From: Diadophis punctatus similis
Lineage: Eukaryota; Chordata; Lepidosauria; Squamata; Dipsadidae
Assembly: GCA_023053685.1 (NCBI GenBank)
Contig: JALIGW010000002.1
Coordinates: forward strand, 166,911,034 to 166,975,033
DNA length: 64,000 bases
Direction: 5' to 3'
Part shown: positions 35,370 through 48,299 of the stretch, one piece after another
Position numbering within the stretch: position 1 is the stretch's first letter
Layout: each line of letters opens with the position of its first letter
The notes under the pieces: model-generated
The model's input: only the letters and a program-made list of their open reading frames with translations
What the model was told of the DNA's origin: nothing
The model's database searches: none
Position numbers and translations under genes: made by a program

Positions 35370-36394
35370 TCTTTCCTTTCTATACCTCTACATAATCAAC
35401 CCAGTGCTATTCCATCCCCAAACACTACCAAACAGGAGTCTGGAAAAGCATTAACTTATCTTTAATAATCCTTTTTATGGTTTGTATATAATGCCACCTC
35501 CATCAATCAAGGACTAGCCATTTTTTGCAGAATACAAGAGATAAAAGTTAAATGATGTTTCTGTGTTTCTGTCCTTCCACTAAGCTAGTGTTGTAAAATG
35601 ATAAAAAGGCTGAATATGAATTTTCAGTTCAAATCTCGTATCTACCATTAAATCCCTTAGACAAGCCACTCCCTCTCAGTCAGTCATAAGGAATATGAAG
35701 ATAATAGTACTAACGCAACCACCAGAGTATTTGAATGGATCAGAACAATATACTGAGAAGCACTTTGAATATTCACAAGTTTGTTATTGTGACTAACTGT
35801 TATTCTCATCATAAGACAGTTTGTTACAATCCAATCCAACAGAGCAATTTATTTTTAATTTCTGTTGCCATATTTGTGGCCTTTGCTTCAGAAGAGAATC
35901 ACCATCTTCCAACAGGTAAGTTATTAAAAGTGGAAGATTTTTGCAAAACAAAAGGCTGAGTTCCCAGATATTTCTGAGGTTTTACCATATCTAGGTTTCT
36001 CATTCAGGAGTCTTCATGGGCTATTATTTATTGATGTCCCAATGGTTCAATGCTGCACAGCTTTTGTCACTGAGGACTAATTAATATTTTTTGCAAGGGT
36101 GAACCCTCACAATCTGTTCTAACTATGTGGAGCTTTGATGGAAGGAAGTTCCAGGGGTTTAGAAGGCACAGGTGCAACTTCCAAATATCCATACCGCAGA
36201 GGGCAGGATAACATGGCAGGAAGCTCATTATTTGAGCTCAGGAGATCTGTTTCAAGTCCTGATTAACCCAGAGAGTAGCCAAAAGTCAGTAACTATCTCA
36301 TGGTTGAAAGAACAAAATAGAATAACTTCATACCACAGAGACAGTAGCCATGGCAATAAGAGCAATATATAGGAGCTGATAGGGAAGAAAACCT
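35370..36394. other. Intronic sequence
   Basis: Nothing recognised. Confidence 0.45.
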
Positions 36395-36541
36395 TGAGGC
36401 CAAGAGGTTAAAACTGCTGCCTTATAAGTAGACTGCCCAGGTTCAAATCCCACTAAGGGTATGGCTATCTGACGAGAGCAAAATAGCTCGAAATAGATCT
36501 ATATAGTCTCCCTTTATTTTCATTTATCAGCAAAAAATGTT

Positions 36542-36545
<4 letters not shown>
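36395..36545 (+). repeat. tRNA-derived SINE, second family
   Basis: The head holds ggccaagaggttaaaactgc and a B box in ggttcaaatcccac. The body reads gctatctgacgagagcaaaa and the 3' end ctccctttattttcatttat, followed by cagcaaaaaatgtt and (AC)n. Confidence 0.7.
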
Positions 36546-36573
<28 letters not shown>

Positions 36574-36616
36574 GTAGGATTTTTTTGCTGATAAATGAAA
36601 ATAAAGGGAGACTATA
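36546..36616 (-). repeat. Inverted second copy of the same SINE 3' end
   Basis: Across the (AC)n(AT)n core, tttttttgctgataaatgaa and aataaagggagact mirror the 3' end of the SINE at 36395-36545. The two tails therefore face each other. Confidence 0.8.
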
Positions 36617-36655
36617 TATATCCATTGCAATATATATATTGCAATGGATATATAT
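36614..36655. repeat. Perfect 42-bp palindrome
   Basis: Symmetric around 36634/36635 with arms containing atatccattgcaatata. Every base pairs over the 21 positions of each arm. Confidence 0.95.
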
Positions 36656-37180
36656 TATATGCGACCTAATTTATACCATGCCGTACTCATGTCGATACAT
36701 AGCTTCATTTGTGGATTTAAAAAGAAAAAATAAAATTGGATATGTGGCAGAAAACAGCTTGCTTCTTGAAAAGAAGGCAAAAGGAAAAGTCATTTCCCAT
36801 GTCCTCAAAAGAATTAATACAGCCTGAAATTCTAATGTTCAATTTTAAATTTAGTATTAAACATAAGTGATGAAAAAGCATTATTTGAATTATGCCTGAG
36901 TGATTTCTTGTCAGATTTCACATTACAATTAAGGGAGTCGTTTTCCTCATGAATAACTGCAAATATAGAATACTATAAAATTTCAAGTTATTAAAAATAG
37001 TCCTGTCTATGTTTCTGATAAGCAATGTTTCAATGCTATCTCATCACATTTAATGTGATCAAGCTCTAGTTAACACACTCTTATACAAGCTATCCAAAGA
37101 ATTTCCCAATATCTGTTCTATTGCATTCAGTCATATTTTTTTTAATAGCTTCGATGAAGAAATTGTCACAAATTGCTTAC
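36656..37180. other. Intronic sequence
   Basis: Nothing recognised. Confidence 0.5.
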
Positions 37181-37239
37181 TTGCTGCTTTGATGAAGCTT
37201 CTTTGAAACTGATACATCATGAGTGGCCCAGGGAGCATT
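37181..37239 (-). CDS. ARHGAP26: ARHGAP26 exon, RhoGAP LPxPL segment
   Basis: 59 bp. The acceptor ends attccag before 37239 and the donor gtaagc starts at 37180. It reads (R)MLPGPLMMYQFQRSFIKAA, with the first base completing Arg from the previous exon and the last base starting the Lys of the next. The RhoGAP LPEPL turn is here LPGPL, as I recall it to be in mammalian ARHGAP26. Confidence 0.96.
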
Positions 37240-37340
37240 CTGGAATACAGATTAAAACATAGACAAATGAGAGCAATAAAATACTTGGTAAAAAATACTA
37301 TTTGCAACTGTAAGCCTTCTATTGTCATGTACTATTACAG

Positions 37341-37549
37341 ACCCATGGTGGCGCAGTGGTTAGAACGCAATACTGCAGGCTAACTCAGTGCTCACTCCAG
37401 GAGTTCGATTCTGAGCGGCTCAAGGTTGACTCAGCCTTCCATCTTTCCGAGGTCAGTAAAATGAGGACCCAGTTTGTTGGGATAAATATGCTGACTCTGT
37501 AAACCACTTAGAGAAGTGGTATATAGGTCTAAGTGCTATTGCTATTGCC
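37341..37549 (+). repeat. tRNA-derived SINE, near full length
   Basis: Head catggtggcgcagtggttag (A box), then ggagttcgattctgagcggc (B box), middle ccttccatctttccgaggtc, and a 3' tail gtggtatataggtctaagtg then ctattgctattg. Same family as 7157-7390. Confidence 0.85.
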
Positions 37550-40500
37550 ACTGTATCCATTCTTTTAACAGAGGAAAGGCATCATTAGTACTGCAGGAAT
37601 GGGATAGGAAAAGAAAGATTCCTTTCATTCAAAAATGCAGTCATATTTATTGTTGGTTTATTAAATATGTATGCCATCTGATTTTCAATGATACTGAGTG
37701 GCTTGATACCAGACTAATAGTCTTATATACTGATGATGGCTGCTGCGTAACTGCATAAACTACTGTTATCTTGAAATAAAGTTGCTGATCACTTTCAAAA
37801 ATAGTATGATATCGACTCTTTTACATTAGAAAACATTGCTTTTTATAGCAGGATAATCAAATTATGGAACAGACCAACATCAAAAGCCAGAGGTCAGCAG
37901 AAATAATAGTAAAGATTTCAATAGAAGGACTAACTTAGCATTCTTGTGCCACCAGTGTGTATTCCCTAGAGAAAAAGTCATTAAATAAAACAAAGCAGTA
38001 TTGTAGTGTACTTTTATAAATGTCTACTCCAAGAATACCAAATGTTTAAGAAACAAATTAAGACTTTTAAATATAGAGAAATAAATGTGATGGAAACTCC
38101 TTTCATATATACTATGGTAACAGAAAGTTTGTGAATGCATACCTACACATAATCCTTGAGAACTGTGTTCTACAATATGATTATAGTTTTATTTAAGTCC
38201 TCTTAATAGAGATTACAAAAAAAAACAGCATACAATGGCATGTCTTTACTGAACACATTGAGCCAACATTCATTGTTGTTGTTGAAAATTTTTTGTGAAG
38301 TTCTATGACAGTTAGTTGTGTTACAAGCTGAGTCATAAATTCCGATCAATGATGTGACATTAGAGGAGCCTTCCTTTATTTTAAAAAATACACGTCTTTT
38401 TTTTTAAAAAAAATATTAAGTTGAGGTTAGGTTACAGGAATTTCATCAGCTAAATTATTAACACAGAGCTCATTTATCTCTTGAAATATCTTAGGGTGGA
38501 GACTTGCTTCATTTTTTTCTTCATGGCTTTCTGTGGAGTGGCAAAGAGGAAGATTTATTTGTAGATAATGGATAACCTTGAGCTGACTGATAACCAAACC
38601 AAATCTTTATCAACCAGTAAATTAAGACTTACAATACTAAGGAGGAAACCACTGGTCTCCAGAAAGAACTTTACTGTATGTGTCAAGATTGCCCAAGATT
38701 ATCCAGCAGACTACAGTTCTTTGAGAAAGAAATGGAACAACGACAACAAAATTGCCAACCCAATATTAAAGTGTGGTTTGGTGCTGTTTTTGATCTCTAG
38801 AACAAAGGGATCAGAGGATTCTGGACTCTGTCAGCAAATTCCACAGGAGAATGCCAACATATTGGTCCATGAGGTAAAACTTACATGAATGTGAGTTATA
38901 TAGCAAACAACCATAAATACAAATCAATCTATAAAAGAGGGTAGCAGAGATTCCATATTTTGGAATGGCTGAGTTTAACCCAAAGTCTGATGCACGGTTT
39001 CTTTAAACCCGAATCAAACTTTTAATGAGATTTAATTGAAACTCAGATCACATTGTAGGTTACACAGTACATGATTACCACAAATTCATATGTTCATAAC
39101 TTCCTCACCACTATAGGATGTAGAAGTGCTCCTTATTTCTCCTAATTACTGATATTAGGAGAAGGATGAGCAATAATAGATGTCTGGGCTTGTTCTTTAA
39201 ATACAGGGAAAGTAAAAGGGGAATAGCAAAAGAGAAGGATTGACCAAGATAGATTCACATCACCAGCTTCAACTATTGTCCAAAATGTTTTCAAAATACT
39301 CATTCTTGACATGGTTTTGCCAACGGACCTAAGCATCCTGAATGGATATGGATCCTGTGAAGTGATTTGTTTGAATGTTGTTGCCAAGAGAGTAGGGGTA
39401 TATTCGGTTTGTATTTGGAGTTTTATTCCTGTAAACCACCCAGATTCCCCATAAATTGATTTGGAATAAGTTGAGCTTTTCTCCATTCAATACACTGGGA
39501 AATTTACTTTGGAATTACAAGAAGTTCACTACACGCCTTTACTGGGGATATGATAAGGTTGAAAATCTTCAACTTTTATTAACTATCCTCTCACCAAAGA
39601 TAAGTAATGCCTCTGGTTTGTTATTTGCTAACAACAAAAGGCTCTGTTAAGATTACGATCTTCTCTTCACACCTCTAAATGATTTATTCCAGCTCTAAAA
39701 AAAAAGCCTGTCAAAATGTGGAGGGAATAGAAAAGAAAGCTGGATAGGAGCTGAAGAGATTATTGGTTATTCTTCCTTACTCTTGAGGTTTATGACCAGC
39801 TGCCAAATAAATCTTTGTATTATCTTTATTGCAGCATGATTAATAGCAATAAATTACATTGTTCTCAGAAAGTGTCAAAGGAAGTAGCATGCTTCTGGCA
39901 TAATGTCCCTCTCACCCATAGTTTCCTGATTTTCCTAGACTAGTGCTTCCTAGACTCCTTCTCTGGATTTGGAAACTAAGAATGATCAGATTTGATTAGT
40001 ACATGATGGAAAAACTCCAGAGAATGGCCAGAATTATAAACATCATTGGGCTACTTCTACATTGCTGCTAAGAAATCTACTGAATCTACTGAAATCTACT
40101 GAAGCTACTAGGAACTGTGCTGGGATTAACTTTAGCTTTAGTGCTCTATAGAATGACACCATCTATCCCTACAAATAACCAGATTTTTCAGCAATATTCT
40201 TCACATACTTTAAAATACAACCATAAATAATATTCTATAAATATTATTAATAATATTTAATATTTAATATTTAATATATTATATTTATTATAATATATTA
40301 TAGTAAATATTAGAATAAATAATATTCTTCACGTACTTTAAAATACAACCATAAATAAACTCTGAACTTAAATCAAGTCTCTATCTCTTGTAAAACTTCA
40401 TAAAGTAAGACAATTTTTCAGGAAAAGTTGCTTTCTAAACCTGAAACATCAAAATACCTTACAGAAAGGCTGCTTGAAAATCAGAATGCTGTTAACGCTG

Positions 40501-40772
40501 AAATCTTGATAATAATTCTGAGATGTACTGCAGTGAAGTTTGAGAAAATTATGCTTATAAATATTTGTCGATAGGAATGATTAGCCATTAGTTTTTACAT
40601 TACAGAATACTAACATTGAGTAACCAATGGAATTCTTTTAGATTCAAACAAGAGCATACAAACAAACAGCTAGGAAATGAAACTCCAAACAGAGTCCAAG
40701 CATCCTTCATGAAGAATTAACACTGAAAAGCAGATCGTTCTCGTAAACACATGCAAGAACTTCCTCACTCAC
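37550..40772. other. Intronic sequence
   Basis: AT-rich intron with TAATATT-rich text at 40225-40325. The short ORFs at 38568-38888 and 39142-39650 have no family resemblance. No repeat recognised. Confidence 0.5.
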
Positions 40773-40857
40773 CTTAAATATGTTTTCAGTGCACTGGTGA
40801 TTGTTTTAACTTCCCATTCTGCACAGATGTCATCTTCGGTCTCAGCAGTTTTGGGAT
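40773..40857 (-). CDS. ARHGAP26: ARHGAP26 exon, RhoGAP segment before LPxPL
   Basis: 85 bp. The acceptor ends ccttag before 40857 and the donor gtgagt starts at 40772. It reads (D)PKTAETEDDICAEWEVKTI, then TSALKTYL(R). The first two bases complete the Asp codon begun by the previous exon. The W.VKTITSALK.YLR helix is a RhoGAP hallmark. Confidence 0.96.
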
Positions 40858-42073
40858 CTAAGGAGAGAGGCATAAATGAGACCATAAAGAAAGGGAGAAA
40901 ACCTCATTCCAGAATATTCACTATATGTTTAATGAGGTCTACCATATTTGGGGTGCAAAAAATCCAGATGATTTGGACTACAGATTGTTGGTTGGTTGGT
41001 TGGTTGGTTATGAAACAAACATTAAACTATAAGTACCAGATTAGTCTACAGAAATCTGGATACATGCACATATAAAATTTTATTTTTGCTGTCTCAAATG
41101 ATCATCTAGATTTTGGTAGCCCAGATCTGATAGCTATCGTTTAATATGATTTTCTTCACTGTACATGCTTCCTGATGAGCTTTACAAGAAGTTGGTGCTG
41201 CATGTATTGATGCAGCTATGTAGAAATAAAGAAGAACTTGACTTGAGATGTGCTCCTTTGATGGTTGAGCACATGGTTGAGAGATGTATTTTGAAACTAT
41301 TGTTCCTCATCTGTCTGGACGAGTATAAAAGGCCAAGAAAGAAGGAAGAAATCTGCAGTTCCTTCCAAAACACCAGAATCGATCCCAATAAGTAACTGAG
41401 GATGTTTGTTTCTGTTTGGCATCAAGAGTTTGGAGAAACTCAGCAAGTAAACTGGAGGAAAAATGCAGGCAAAACAAGGATGATAAAAGCAATTCAATAC
41501 TTTCAACCTGCACAGAGTCTCATAATATCTGGGCAAAACAAGCCCAGAATACCAAACACGAGAACAGCTAAACCACAGCTGGAATCCATCAATCAAACCC
41601 CAAACTATAACTGGAGAAGGAGAGAGAGAGATTTTAAACAAATCAAGATGAAACTGGCAATATTCTTCATTATAGTAATTCTGACCTAAAATAATCCCAT
41701 ATTTGCATGTCACAAATAATGCTATACAATTTCCTGGTTGGTAGTTTTGGAAGGACATGATCATGGAATTTGGAGCAGGAGGTTGGATTACGTATCAAAT
41801 CTTCATCCATTGCCAACAGGAATTTCTGAGTTTCCCATAAAGGCCCTTATAAGAGGAACAAACTGACAGCTACTGAATGCAGTACCAGCCTCTTTCCCAG
41901 TGATCCCAGATGCAAACCAAATGTGTGGGAGAGAAAGGGAAGGGGAAGGAGGAACAAAAAAAAAACAACAACTATAAGCAGCAGCATTTAAAGCACCAGA
42001 GGAAAACATACAACTGTCTGCTCTTTTCTTATTCCTGCCAACCTTCTTGCCCATTCTCTGCCTCAACATAGGC
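40858..42073. other. Intronic sequence
   Basis: (TTGG)n of about five units at 40991-41010. A 155-codon open stretch at 41297-41764 (minus) and a 95-codon one on the other strand overlap and are not recognisable. I do not call either a gene. Confidence 0.45.
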
Positions 42074-42262
42074 TAGGGGTCACCAACCCTCGATCCGTGG
42101 ACCGGCACTAGTCTGTGGCATGCCAGAAACCAGGCCACGCAAACAAGCAAAGCCCCATTCGCGGGATGCAAGCAGCATGCGAAACCACATCCCCTCTGGT
42201 CCACAGAAAAACCTCTCTCCAGGGAAGCAGTCCCTGTTACTGAAAAAGTTGGGGGGGCCCTG
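42074..42262. mobile_element. hAT-like nonautonomous element
   Basis: Ends taggggtcaccaaccc and gttgggggggccctg are inverted repeats of the CAGGGGTCCCCAACC type, the first base having mutated. Flanks acataggc and acatagac are an 8-bp duplication with one mismatch. Confidence 0.75.
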
Positions 42263-42352
42263 ACATAGACTACCTGCCTGAGGGAGTACTGAGAAGAGTA
42301 CCTATCCCAAAGCCCATGGCAATCCCCCAAACTGCCCATGAGAAAGAAAATA

Positions 42353-42545
42353 CAGCAGTCCTTGTTTAGGGACTGTTTTGTTCAGTGACCATTCATAGTT
42401 ACAATAGTGATGAAAAAGCACCTTTGGGACCAATCCTTGCATTAATAACTTTCACAAGTCTGTAAAGCAAAGCTGACGTAAGACCATAAGCACAATGGAG
42501 GTTTCACTTAGCAATCCCTTCAACTTAACCGAGTTGCCAGTCCCA
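42353..42545. mobile_element. TA-flanked DNA element copy, degraded
   Basis: Starts TA then cagcagtccttgtttaggga and contains ttcagtgaccattcatagtt, as in 25139-25449. The right end is degraded. Confidence 0.5.
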
Positions 42546-42601
42546 ATCATTGTTTCTCAATGAGGACTGAAGTCTTTAATGAGGGAGACAAGCAATAGCA
42601 A

Positions 42602-42845
42602 ATAGAATAGAATAGAATAGAATTCTTTATTGGCCAAGTGTGATTGGACACACAAGGAATTTTTCTTTGGTGCATAAGCTCTCAGTGTACATAAAAGAAA
42701 AGATACATTTGACAAGAATCATGAGGTACAACACTTAATGATTGTCACAGGGTACAAATAAGCAATCAGGAAACAATCAATATTCATATAAATCGTAAGG
42801 ATACAAGCAACAAGTTACAGTCATACAGTCGTAAGTGGGAGGAGA
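42602..42845 (-). mobile_element. CR1-type LINE 3' end with short (AATAG)n tail
   Basis: Starts with AATAG units, then ttctttattggccaagtgtg, attggacacacaaggaattt and cataagctctcagtgtacat. It extends further into the element body than the copies at 9716 and 17783. Confidence 0.8.
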
Positions 42846-42849
42846 TGGG

Positions 42850-44999
42850 TGATAGGAACGATGAGAAGACTAATAGTATCATTGCCAAACACAAGTGCTA
42901 TCATGCAACTGAACAGACGGACAAAGAGAATGAGAGGAACCCACACCAGTTATGCAGGGCACGTCCTTAACATCTACCACAATCACTTAGGAACTAGAAA
43001 ACAGGACATCCAACACACACGGGAGCGGCTTTTTTATTTATTTTCTGGAAAGCAAAAATATGAATTCCAGCAGGGGGTTAACTCCATAGTTGTTTTAAGA
43101 GGCATTACTCTGCTACTGGAAAATTTAGGAGTTTGTCATAGGACCTTCAAACTTCTGCAGAACTGCCTCCCTTCTTCATTCTTTTCCATGATAAATTCAT
43201 ATTTGACGCTTCGTTTGCAGGTCATAGATGAGGGATATTGTTGTATGATACAGTTATGTGAGATTTCAAGGGGCATTGGGTCAGCATCTCCTTGAAGCTG
43301 AGCTGTTTCTACTGATCTCTTGTATAATTTCTGAGGGTGGTGAATCTTGGAGCAACTAAGATAGAGAATACCTGGACAGTTCTATGAGTCTCTGTGACGT
43401 AGCTCCTGGGTATGGTTGGTGCCCTCATAACTGGTGATGGTTGGGACTGCTGGGATTTTATATGCCATGCCTCAAGAGTTTGGCTGATGGTCGTGGTATT
43501 CTTCTGTTGGAATGCTATTGCCAATGCCTATATTAATTCCAGGCCTAGAGGATGTCAGCTAGCTAATTATAGTGGTATGTGGACCTTGGGCATGACCCAA
43601 TCCTTTTGCTCTGTGTGATGAACTCTTTGAACTGTGTGTCTCCATAGTTTTTACATTGGAATATCTGCCTGTTGTTTGTGTAGTAGAAACCCCTTTTTTT
43701 CATTTCCCCCCTGCAATTCATATTATAATACTATCTTTTATCATGAATTTTATTGGGCCTCGTGTAAAAATTTTGACACCGATGGATATCTTTTGCTCTG
43801 TTATTTTTGGGTCATGGATAGGAACAAATCCTATATGGATATTGACTGGGCATTTTGGACCCCAATCTATGATAACTGAAGTGGGGAGGGGGAGAGAGAT
43901 TCCTGCTCTATACTCTGAAATGGCTGATAATTGAAGAAGTCTCAAAACTCCCAGAGGGTTGCATGATCTGTCCAATGTGGGATTTCTTTTGTATCCTGCA
44001 ACAATGGCAAAAGAATTGCAACTGGTGGCTCTACTCTGCAGTGCTGTGCTTAGTGATTCTCTGCTCATTTGAAACTAGGAGTAGTTTGGCTCTGCTCTGT
44101 GAAAACAGACAATTACCTTCCCCTTTTTGTCCAGATGAAACCTTAAGAACTTCAGGAAGGAAGTGATTATAGTAAGGCAAGTTTTCTCATGCGATTCTTG
44201 CATACACTGGCATATTCCCAGGGAGATCCTGATCTATTCTTGAGGCTATGGTTGTATGTCTTTATTAGCATGTTCATTCACACTTAGGAGCACATGGGAT
44301 TGTCTTTGATGAATTTTGAAGCTGAAGTGCAAGGAACTCTACTGAACTGAAGGGCTTTTCCAATTTGCTGGCTGTAAACACTTGTTGCTGCCAGCAGCTT
44401 AATAGGAGTGTAGGATTCAGTTGGCAGGAACAGTATAACATTATCTAGGGAGGTACAAAGATTTTGTAGGGTGAAGGCATCCTTTCAGAAATGAAATAAG
44501 AATCAATATTGTTTAGACCCTTTTGTGGGGGAGTTAAGAAGCGATGTGGTGTGGTCTAATGGAAGCATTGCTCAATCAACTGAGCATATCTAATATAATA
44601 GCTGAATAGCTAGATATGGATACACATTTTTATGAAACTTCGTCACAGCTTTCTTTTCAGGGCTGATTTTAAAGTTTGTTTGCTTATTGATTCATTTATC
44701 CCATTTCTATAGCCGCCCATCTAATGTAATAATATTTCATTCCAATCAAAAATACTAAAAACTTTTTTAAAACAATAGAAATATCCAAAGTAAATATACC
44801 AAGCACTGAGATACTTGGCCAGTTAGCAATACAGCTAGGAAATGGGGCATTTCACACATTCAGCACCCCAGGCTCAGGAACATAGCCAGGTTTTAGGGCC
44901 TGATGAAAAATCATTCCAATCTCTGAAATTGGATGGATGGATGTTCTATAGAGTAGAAGCCATTACAGAAAAAGTTTGTCTTCTGGTCCCCATCAGCTG
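42850..44999. other. Intronic sequence, no assignment
   Basis: Several 60-148-codon open stretches overlap on both strands without family resemblance. The composition is slightly less AT-rich, which suggests an old unrecognised repeat. Confidence 0.4.
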
Positions 45000-45670
45000 A
45001 CACTCTTTGGCTGACAGGATTTGCAGCATGCCCATTCTGCTAGATCTGGTTGAAAGGTAGAGAGAGACTCTTGGAAAAAGACTATTCTTCAGGTATCCCG
45101 GTCCCAAGCCAGGTAGTTTACAAGCATGTTACCTTTAAAGGTAACCACCAGCACCTTGAATTGCACCCAGAAACATACTGGTAACCAGTGCAGCTCATGC
45201 ACAAGTGGTGTTATGTGTGCCATGTATCAGGCGCCATTTACTATGCACGCAGCCGCATTCTGCACAGTTGAAGTTTCCAAATGATCTTCAGGGGCAACCA
45301 TCCCAATTAGAGTGGGTTACAATAGTCTAAATGAGAAGTCACAAGGACATGGGTGGCTGTGAGCAGAGTCTCCCAGTCCAGGTATAGGCAGAACTGGTGC
45401 ACCATCTAGAGGTGTGCAAAGGCCCTCCTGGCCATGGCTGCCACCTGCTGTTTGAGCAGGAGCTACGAGCCCAGGAGGACCCCCAGATTGCACAGTCTGT
45501 CTGGGGTAGTGCAACCCCATTCAGAACCAGAGATGGAAGAACCTCATCTCCAGAGGGTTCAAATACCCACAGCCACTCCATCTTTCTCAGGATGAGTCCA
45601 TTTCGCCCCATTCAGTCCCCAACAGCCTCCACACACTGGAATAAGACGTCCAAAGTTGATCAGTAACTCT
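45000..45670 (-). pseudogene. CR1 LINE ORF2 fragment, reverse transcriptase C-terminal half
   Basis: The minus strand reads RNGLILRKMEWLWVFEPS, then DEVLPSLVLNGVALPQTD, and after frameshifts SHPCPCDFSFRLL*, corresponding to the CR1 text LNPDKTEWL, GV.LP and VTS.LDYCN. Further on, LVTSMFLGAIQGAGGYL matches LPV.FRVQFKVLVVTFK. Stops and frameshifts show it is dead. Confidence 0.8.
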
Positions 45671-45689
45671 CTCACACAGAGAGAGGTCA

Positions 45690-46035
45690 GAATCAGAATA
45701 GAGCTGGAAGGGACCTTGGAGGTCTTTTAGTCCAGCCCCCTGCTCAAGCAGGTGACCCTTTCAGACAAGTGTCCAATCTCTTCTTAAAAACCTCCAGTGA
45801 TGAAGCACCCACAAATTCTGAAGGCAAGCTGTTCCACTGGTTAATTGTCCTCACTATTAGGGAGTTCCTCCTTAATTCCCGGTTGCTTCTCTCCTTGATT
45901 AGTTTCCAGCCATTGCTTCTAGTCCTGCCCTCTGGTGCTTTGGTGAATAAATTGACCCCTCTCCTCTTTGTGGCAGCCTCTCAAATACTGGAATACTGCT
46001 ATCATGTCCCCCCTAGTCCTTCTTTGCTCTAGACT
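45690..46035 (-). pseudogene. CR1 LINE ORF2 C-terminus and 3' end
   Basis: Complement text agagctggaagggaccttgg, aggcaagctgttccactggt and gttgcttctctccttgatta is the same CR1 C-terminal region as at 34025-34290. It is probably a separate copy from 45000-45670, because the order on the minus strand is reversed. Confidence 0.85.
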
Positions 46036-46039
46036 AGCC

Positions 46040-47811
46040 ATACAAAGATAGCCATACAAACATACATGGATTGATGCATACGTACATAGATGTATGTAAT
46101 AGATACTATGCAAACATACATAGATGCATAGAAAACCACATAGAATCAGTTTCTGTCATCCTCTGGCAGGATAAAGAAGTGAGGAAGAAAGAAAATGCAG
46201 AGTAGATCTCTGAGGTGAAGACAGGAGTTGGATGCCTGGAAGTCCCATAGCCACTGAAATCTGATGGTCATGATAAACAGGTGGCCCTTAGCAGTTAATC
46301 TGAGAAGAAACAAAACCTGCAGCTCAGTTCAAGCACTCACATCCACAGGGGCAGTTCAGTTCCTGACCTTTATCTCTTCTTCCATTTGGTCATGTCTGAC
46401 AGTCACTCTTAAGAGGGAAATGTGCCACCCTGCAGCCAAGAACTACACTGCGGAAGGAGCAAAGCTTGCTCTACCACGCTTCACATTTGGTAGCTCAGCT
46501 TCCACTGGCAGGGAATCCCTGGGAGTGTGAAATACAAGCCCTCCCTCCCCCGACACCCTTGCCTGTCAGAGTGAGAGACATTCTGCTAATAATAAGTAGC
46601 ATATCTGCACTGTGTCAAAACTATGTGAAACAGTTTGCAGATGAATCATTTCTGGCAGAGCGGCATGTACACTTGTATGCCTGCCCAGGGTTGCACCATG
46701 CTAGACACAGCCCTGTTAACAAAACAAAAAAAATTTAAAGTCTGTCTCAACACACAGGCACACACAGAAAGTTCAGCCGTTTGTACATTGGCTGCATTTT
46801 GTTTGGATTGTGGGAGAGAAAATGAAGTTTACACCCTGCTGTATAATGGACCTTTTGCTCGGCAAATTATCCACTGAGCTGTTTTACTCAGTAGACCTTA
46901 AGCTCACAACTCCACAAACCTTTTGCCAGATGAGTGTTCAGGCCAGACTGACATTTGTTGCTGGAAGGCAAGGAAATTCTGCTCATGAGGTTCCCATTGG
47001 CTTGCAAAACAGAAACATCTGAAAAGAGCCTCAGGAGGCCTGCTAAGCAAAGTTCAGGATTTGCAGGAAGACTGCAGCCAAATGACTTTATTTTTTGCTA
47101 GTCTAGGTATGTCTCAGGGAAAAAAATGTTTTTAGTGCTGAATGAGCTTTATGGGTAAGAGGTTGTGGCAAGTAAAGGTAAATACTGTATATAAGTTAAG
47201 CAACTACTTTTCTGGTATTGAACAATGTTCATCCAAAGGCTAGGATGAACTGGGCAGCTAATGGATTATCTATGTCTAATTTCTCTTTTCTTTTCTCTTT
47301 GTCTTTTCATGCCCTTGCACTCTATGGTCTTTCAGTTTTCTCCATTTATCCCTAGAGTTTTTCTTTTAAATTATAAACCATTATTTCGTACTGCACTCCA
47401 AAATCACATTGGCTTTTCCAACCATTCATGTGAACGAATTCGGCTGAAATGTTAGCTTTCCCTGAACGATCCAAATTTCAGCATAACTTCAGCTCATAAA
47501 CCCCAAACAATTTGAAACAGTGGTATGCAGCCGAGGAGCCAAGAGGAAGAAGCTGGAGAATCTGTTCTCTTTTCCCTATTCCCTGAACCACATCTTTCAG
47601 GCTGGCCATATGGACTTTGCTTGTGTCAGCTTTTCATAAATACAATGCAGTCGTATCAAATTATGGACAAATTGCTTAAAAAACAGCTGGGCAGCAGAGC
47701 TATTTATGGTACTGCAATGTGAACCCAACTTTTTTTAATAGGCTCAGTTCTATATCCTTGCCTTAGTCAGAAGGCCTTCTAAACCATCTGCTTTCAGAAA
47801 AACCTCGCAGT
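46040..47811. other. Intronic sequence
   Basis: Nothing recognised beyond short CATA-rich text at 46045-46120. Confidence 0.45.
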
Positions 47812-48299
47812 CACTATAGCAGGGGTCCCCAAACTTGGCAACTTTAAGATTTGTGGGGACTTCCGGTTTGGTGTTCGGCGCCGATGGCGTTCTTCTTTCA
47901 GGACGCCTTTCCGACTCCCTGCCGGGCCGCCAGAACAGCTGTCTGGCGGCTCGGAATATCTCTGCCCCGGACATAGGGGAGAGAGGAGAGCGTGGCAGGT
48001 GGGGTAGAGCCCCCCATGCGCCCTAGGAGTCATCCAGGGGCGCGAAGGGAAGGCTCCCCAGGTAGCCTGCCCCTAGCTCCGGGAGCCAGGAAATCTCCGC
48101 TTTTGCGGAGCTAGACGCCGAAGCCGCCGCTGCCTCTAGAAGAGGATTTTTAAAACTTTTTTTTCTGTGCAGTTAAAGAGGCAGACAGAGAGAACCAGGG
48201 GCTTTGCTGGGCAAGTATGGATTTTTTTTTCTTTTTTTTTAAACCCTCGGCTAACTTCTATTTGAAGAAACAAAGTAACATTTAATATGCAACAATATG

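Noticed and set aside
35127..35465. Phe/Leu/Ser-rich ORFs up to 112 codons
   Set aside because: Pure (TTTC)n readings.
41297..41764. 155-codon minus-strand ORF
   Set aside because: No recognisable motif, overlapped by another open frame on the plus strand, and no splice or promoter context. Chance ORF in intron.
42849..43295. 148-codon plus-strand ORF
   Set aside because: No family resemblance I can defend. It lies next to a CR1 copy and is probably old repeat sequence.
47835..48033. Overlapping GC-rich ORFs at the L1 5' end
   Set aside because: The open frames reflect the CpG-rich 5'UTR of the L1-type element. No ORF0-like protein can be supported by eye.
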